Source: Xiphias gladius (taxonomy: Eukaryota; Chordata; Actinopteri; Istiophoriformes; Xiphiidae). Taken from it: a stretch of 64,000 nt of DNA. How positions within the stretch are numbered: position 1 is the first letter of the stretch; the number at the start of each line of letters is the position of its first letter. The position numbers and the translations under genes were made by a program. The stretch is taken from positions 12,367,501-12,431,500 of the forward strand of contig NC_053416.1 in assembly GCF_016859285.1 (NCBI RefSeq), read 5' to 3'. Below the pieces are notes generated by a model, which was given only the letters and a program-made list of their open reading frames with translations, did not search any database and was not told the DNA's origin. Shown in pieces: positions 61,082-64,000 of the stretch.

Positions 61082-63430
61082 CTATAGCTGAAAGCAGTTC
61101 CAGAGGTTGTCTGTGGGAGTTATGAAGTCGGAGCCCAAAGTTGTGTACCGTGGCAATTCATCTAGTTCATCGACTGTAAAACAAACAGAGGAAATCCGAG
61201 GTCAGAATGCTGAAGAAGAATGCAAACTTGAGCTGCCAGTAGCCCACAGGAGATGTGGTCTAACCTGAAGGACTAAACGTTCAAAAGACGACTTCAATAA
61301 ATCCCTTTCCCATACCTAACCATATGTACTTAATTTTGTCGGCTGAGTGAGTGACACTGACTAACAAGTGTGTTTTAGGTAAACAAACTCTTGTATAAAC
61401 ACACATTTACATCTACATCTTTACACTTTAAAACTCCTAAATTGAGCATGGAGTGTTATGTTCAAGCAGCAGATGGGCGGCCATCATTTAGATGCCATAT
61501 GAACTTGATGTCACAATCTTAAGGAATTACTTTGCAGATGGATTTAGAGACAGTTGTCCATCTGACCCATCAACATTTACCTGAGGAAGAATCACTCCAC
61601 TGGCTCCCTGGACTGGTGCATGGTTCATTGTTCAGGAACCCTGTGCCATCTAAACCGCTATTCATCCAGTGTGAGTCTCTCTCCAGTTGCTGGCAAATCT
61701 GAAATAGCAACACTGGACTGAGTACAGCTATGTTTTGCACAAGTGCCCAATTTCAGTTTTCTCACACCAGTCTTTGACAATCAATCTTATAGTTTTGGGG
61801 TGTTATTACACAAGCCAAAAAGGGCAGAATAAGACAAACATGGGTATTCCTGTCAATGAAAAATGCATGCTATTAAGATCAGGAGACAAAATCCATGCTT
61901 ACCTCAATAATGTCGTCATTACAGTCGTAATCTGGAAGATCACATCGAAAAGAGAAGGAAAGAAAAGGGAGGGGACATGAGTACGGCACTGTGATGTTGA
62001 TCTGTCTGTCTGAATGTACTTCACTTCGCTTAGGCTAATCCTAAACCATTTATTAGCAGGTATGACATATGTGTTGTTGTCTTACCGATGCTGTGCTCCG
62101 GTGAAACTTCAAATCTGTGGTAGAAGTTTGAGAAGCTGTCAGGCCCAATCTCAACTGCCGAAGACCATTCAGGAACTTCACATGGAGCCACAGATGTGAA
62201 ATCTGCAAAGATGGCAAACGATAGCATCAAATACACTTGCTCCCGTTGTCAGTGGCAAATTCAAGGCAGCCCTCACTACGCATTAACATTAAGAACATTT
62301 CATCTGTATCCTCTAAAATGTGTATGGCAACAGGACAGAGCCGTATGTGTTTACGTATTCATCTACTAATTTCACAGTTTCGACCGCCACAGGAAATTAC
62401 AGCGCTATCAAGTTTATTCTTCAACTACTCCCAGCTTTATTTCTCACCTAGCTGCTCTGTGTGCACTGTGCTGTCGACTGTGTTTTCCTGAGTGGTCAAA
62501 GTCTCTTCCTGCACTGACACATCCAAGGGAGACTGAGCATCACTGTAGTCCGTGTCTTCCTCCATCTTGACCTCTCGGCTCTGCAGAGGCAAATAAAAGC
62601 CAAATTCAGTGAGATTTAGGAAATTCCCGTGATAGAAATGAAAAAAAGAAAGAAATGTACAGGTGTATTTTTAGCTACTGCACCAATACCATTACAGTAA
62701 AATCATTTGATAATACTATTACATTATCTACATCATTCTGAGAGTGGTATAATTAGAGTAGGCCTTTGACTATATAAAAATAAGTGTCACTACATATACA
62801 GTACAATAACTACAGTATTTACCTTCTTCTTTGTCTTTGTTTCCTTTGCTTTGCTTTGTTTATCTGTGCAGACGGAGGAAAAACATTTTGGTCATTTGAC
62901 TTCTCAAACAGCTCACAGTGTGATTGTAGAACAAACTGACTGACTTCATGTGTAAAACAGACAAAGAAAAAAGAGCAGCAGCAAGCAGACGCCGCACACC
63001 AGCGCTAATTTATGTACTTAAGAAAATGCTTGCTCACTTCCTGTCAGTTTTCTCACCTCTAGATTTTGGGTAGGCGGGCAGCATCCTGAAGACCCGCATG
63101 GCTTCGTGGCCTTTGTTGACGCTCTTGTCTTTCACCTCTTCAATGTCAGGCAGTGAGTTCATTGCACAGCGGAAGTTGGCTTTCCACGTCTTTGGGTCAC
63201 ACATCTGGCCCTCGACATATTTCCCTGCAGGACGAATTTTATTCAGTTTCATATCGTTCTCGTCCAAAACTAGGAATTATTTTCTGCTCTCCTATTTGCA
63301 GTCGGTGTGTGTGTATTCACACTTGCTCACCTGTGTGGATCGCCCATTTTTTGAACAGACATGCATCCTTGTCCAGCTCCCAGCCATGTCGCGCGGCATG
63401 CTTCCAGGGAATTGTGAACGTGGTCTTGTC
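61082..63430 (-). CDS. irf1: Interferon regulatory factor 1 (5' end outside the window)
   Basis: Eight coding exons in order: 63430-63331, 63224-63057, 62863-62823, 62580-62448, 62202-62086, 61931-61903, 61698-61581, 61173-61082. All introns inside the window are GT-AG and 265 codons stay in frame. The DNA-binding domain is seen from [16 protein letters not shown] (three of the five IRF tryptophans), [11 protein letters not shown] and [15 protein letters not shown]. It is followed by a lysine-rich nuclear-localisation-like exon (K-A-K-E-T-K-T-K-K) and an acidic activation region with [10 protein letters not shown]. The tail ends W-N-C-F-Q-L. The first about 29 residues lie on an exon beyond 64000. 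IRF1 is a nuclear activator of interferon-stimulated and antigen-presentation genes. It is convergent with the OCTN cluster, as in human. irf1a/irf1b assignment is not possible here. Confidence 0.95.
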
Positions 63431-64000
63431 CTGGAAAATACAAAAGGACATAATGAGTTGGGACGAGGGTGGTCACAGATTCAACATAGAATAGATTAAA
63501 ACATGTGCACAAATTTTCAAATATTGCAAGAGGCTGCCAGTCAGACTGAGCATCTAACTCGTAGGCCGCTTTTAACACTTTTCTATTGCATGGCTTTAAA
63601 TTGTGTAAAAAATGTTATTTGCACGGCAAAGTCGCAGTAGCCAAAGGTGAAAAACAAAACCACACCAAACAAGGTTTCTTCTTTTCTCTTTTTGAACCAC
63701 AGTATGACATGTGAGGAGGAGGTTTTTAATTTCTCTCACATGTTTGTCTCATTTCCCACTTGCAGATATTTGTGATATCTGTGATATTTGGGAGATAGAG
63801 AGCAAACCTGGGTGACAACGAAATCCCGGTGTCTACTTTCACCTGTTTGTATTGCCAGGGGGTGTTTAGTTTAAAGGGCTGCCACAGTATCCAAATGTTT
63901 TCCCGACCGTTTGACTGCCTAATACATCACTTCCTTTACTTTTCTTCCCCCTGTAAAACACCAAAATTCATCCAAACTGGTGCTTCAAACCAGAATCAAT
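63431..64000 (-). other. irf1: irf1 intron, continues past the window edge
   Basis: This is the intron upstream of the first irf1 coding exon in view. No M-P-V-S-R-M-type start exon or splice donor for it was found here, so the 5' exons and promoter lie to the right of the window. Confidence 0.6.

Overview
This is vertebrate, almost certainly teleost (probably percomorph), nuclear DNA. Multi-exon genes have GT-AG introns, and the spacers carry repeat families common in fish genomes: LINE ORF2 fragments, an internally deleted Tc1-like element, small elements with terminal inverted repeats, and many CA/TG arrays. No bacterial, CRISPR or plasmid features were seen.

The left 36 kb is an organic cation/carnitine transporter (OCTN, SLC22A4/SLC22A5) cluster. 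It holds a decayed + strand copy (about 1985-5525, exons 5-7 missing), a complete ten-exon minus-strand gene (7087-15875, 563 aa, the most canonical copy), and two complete ten-exon + strand genes in tandem (21403-28376, 558 aa; 29928-36431, 559 aa). I assembled all three intact genes exon by exon. Most internal exon lengths match the human OCTN pattern, as I recall it, to the base.

At 37.3-38.5 kb is a CpG-rich block with a TATA box, + strand splice signals, and an NF-kB-like site 9 bases from a triple-GAAA IRF-type element. It looks like the promoter and 5' exons of a + strand transcript whose body I cannot identify. From 38.5 to about 60.35 kb I found no convincing coding exon, only repeats and AT-rich spacer. 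The right end holds irf1 on the minus strand (61082-63430 coding, 3' UTR to about 60.35 kb). Its first coding exon lies beyond the window.

The order OCTN(+), OCTN(+), irf1(-) matches human 5q31 (SLC22A4, SLC22A5, IRF1). The CpG block occupies the place held in human by the + strand noncoding gene IRF1-AS1/C5orf56. That equivalence is inference from position and motifs, not from sequence alignment.
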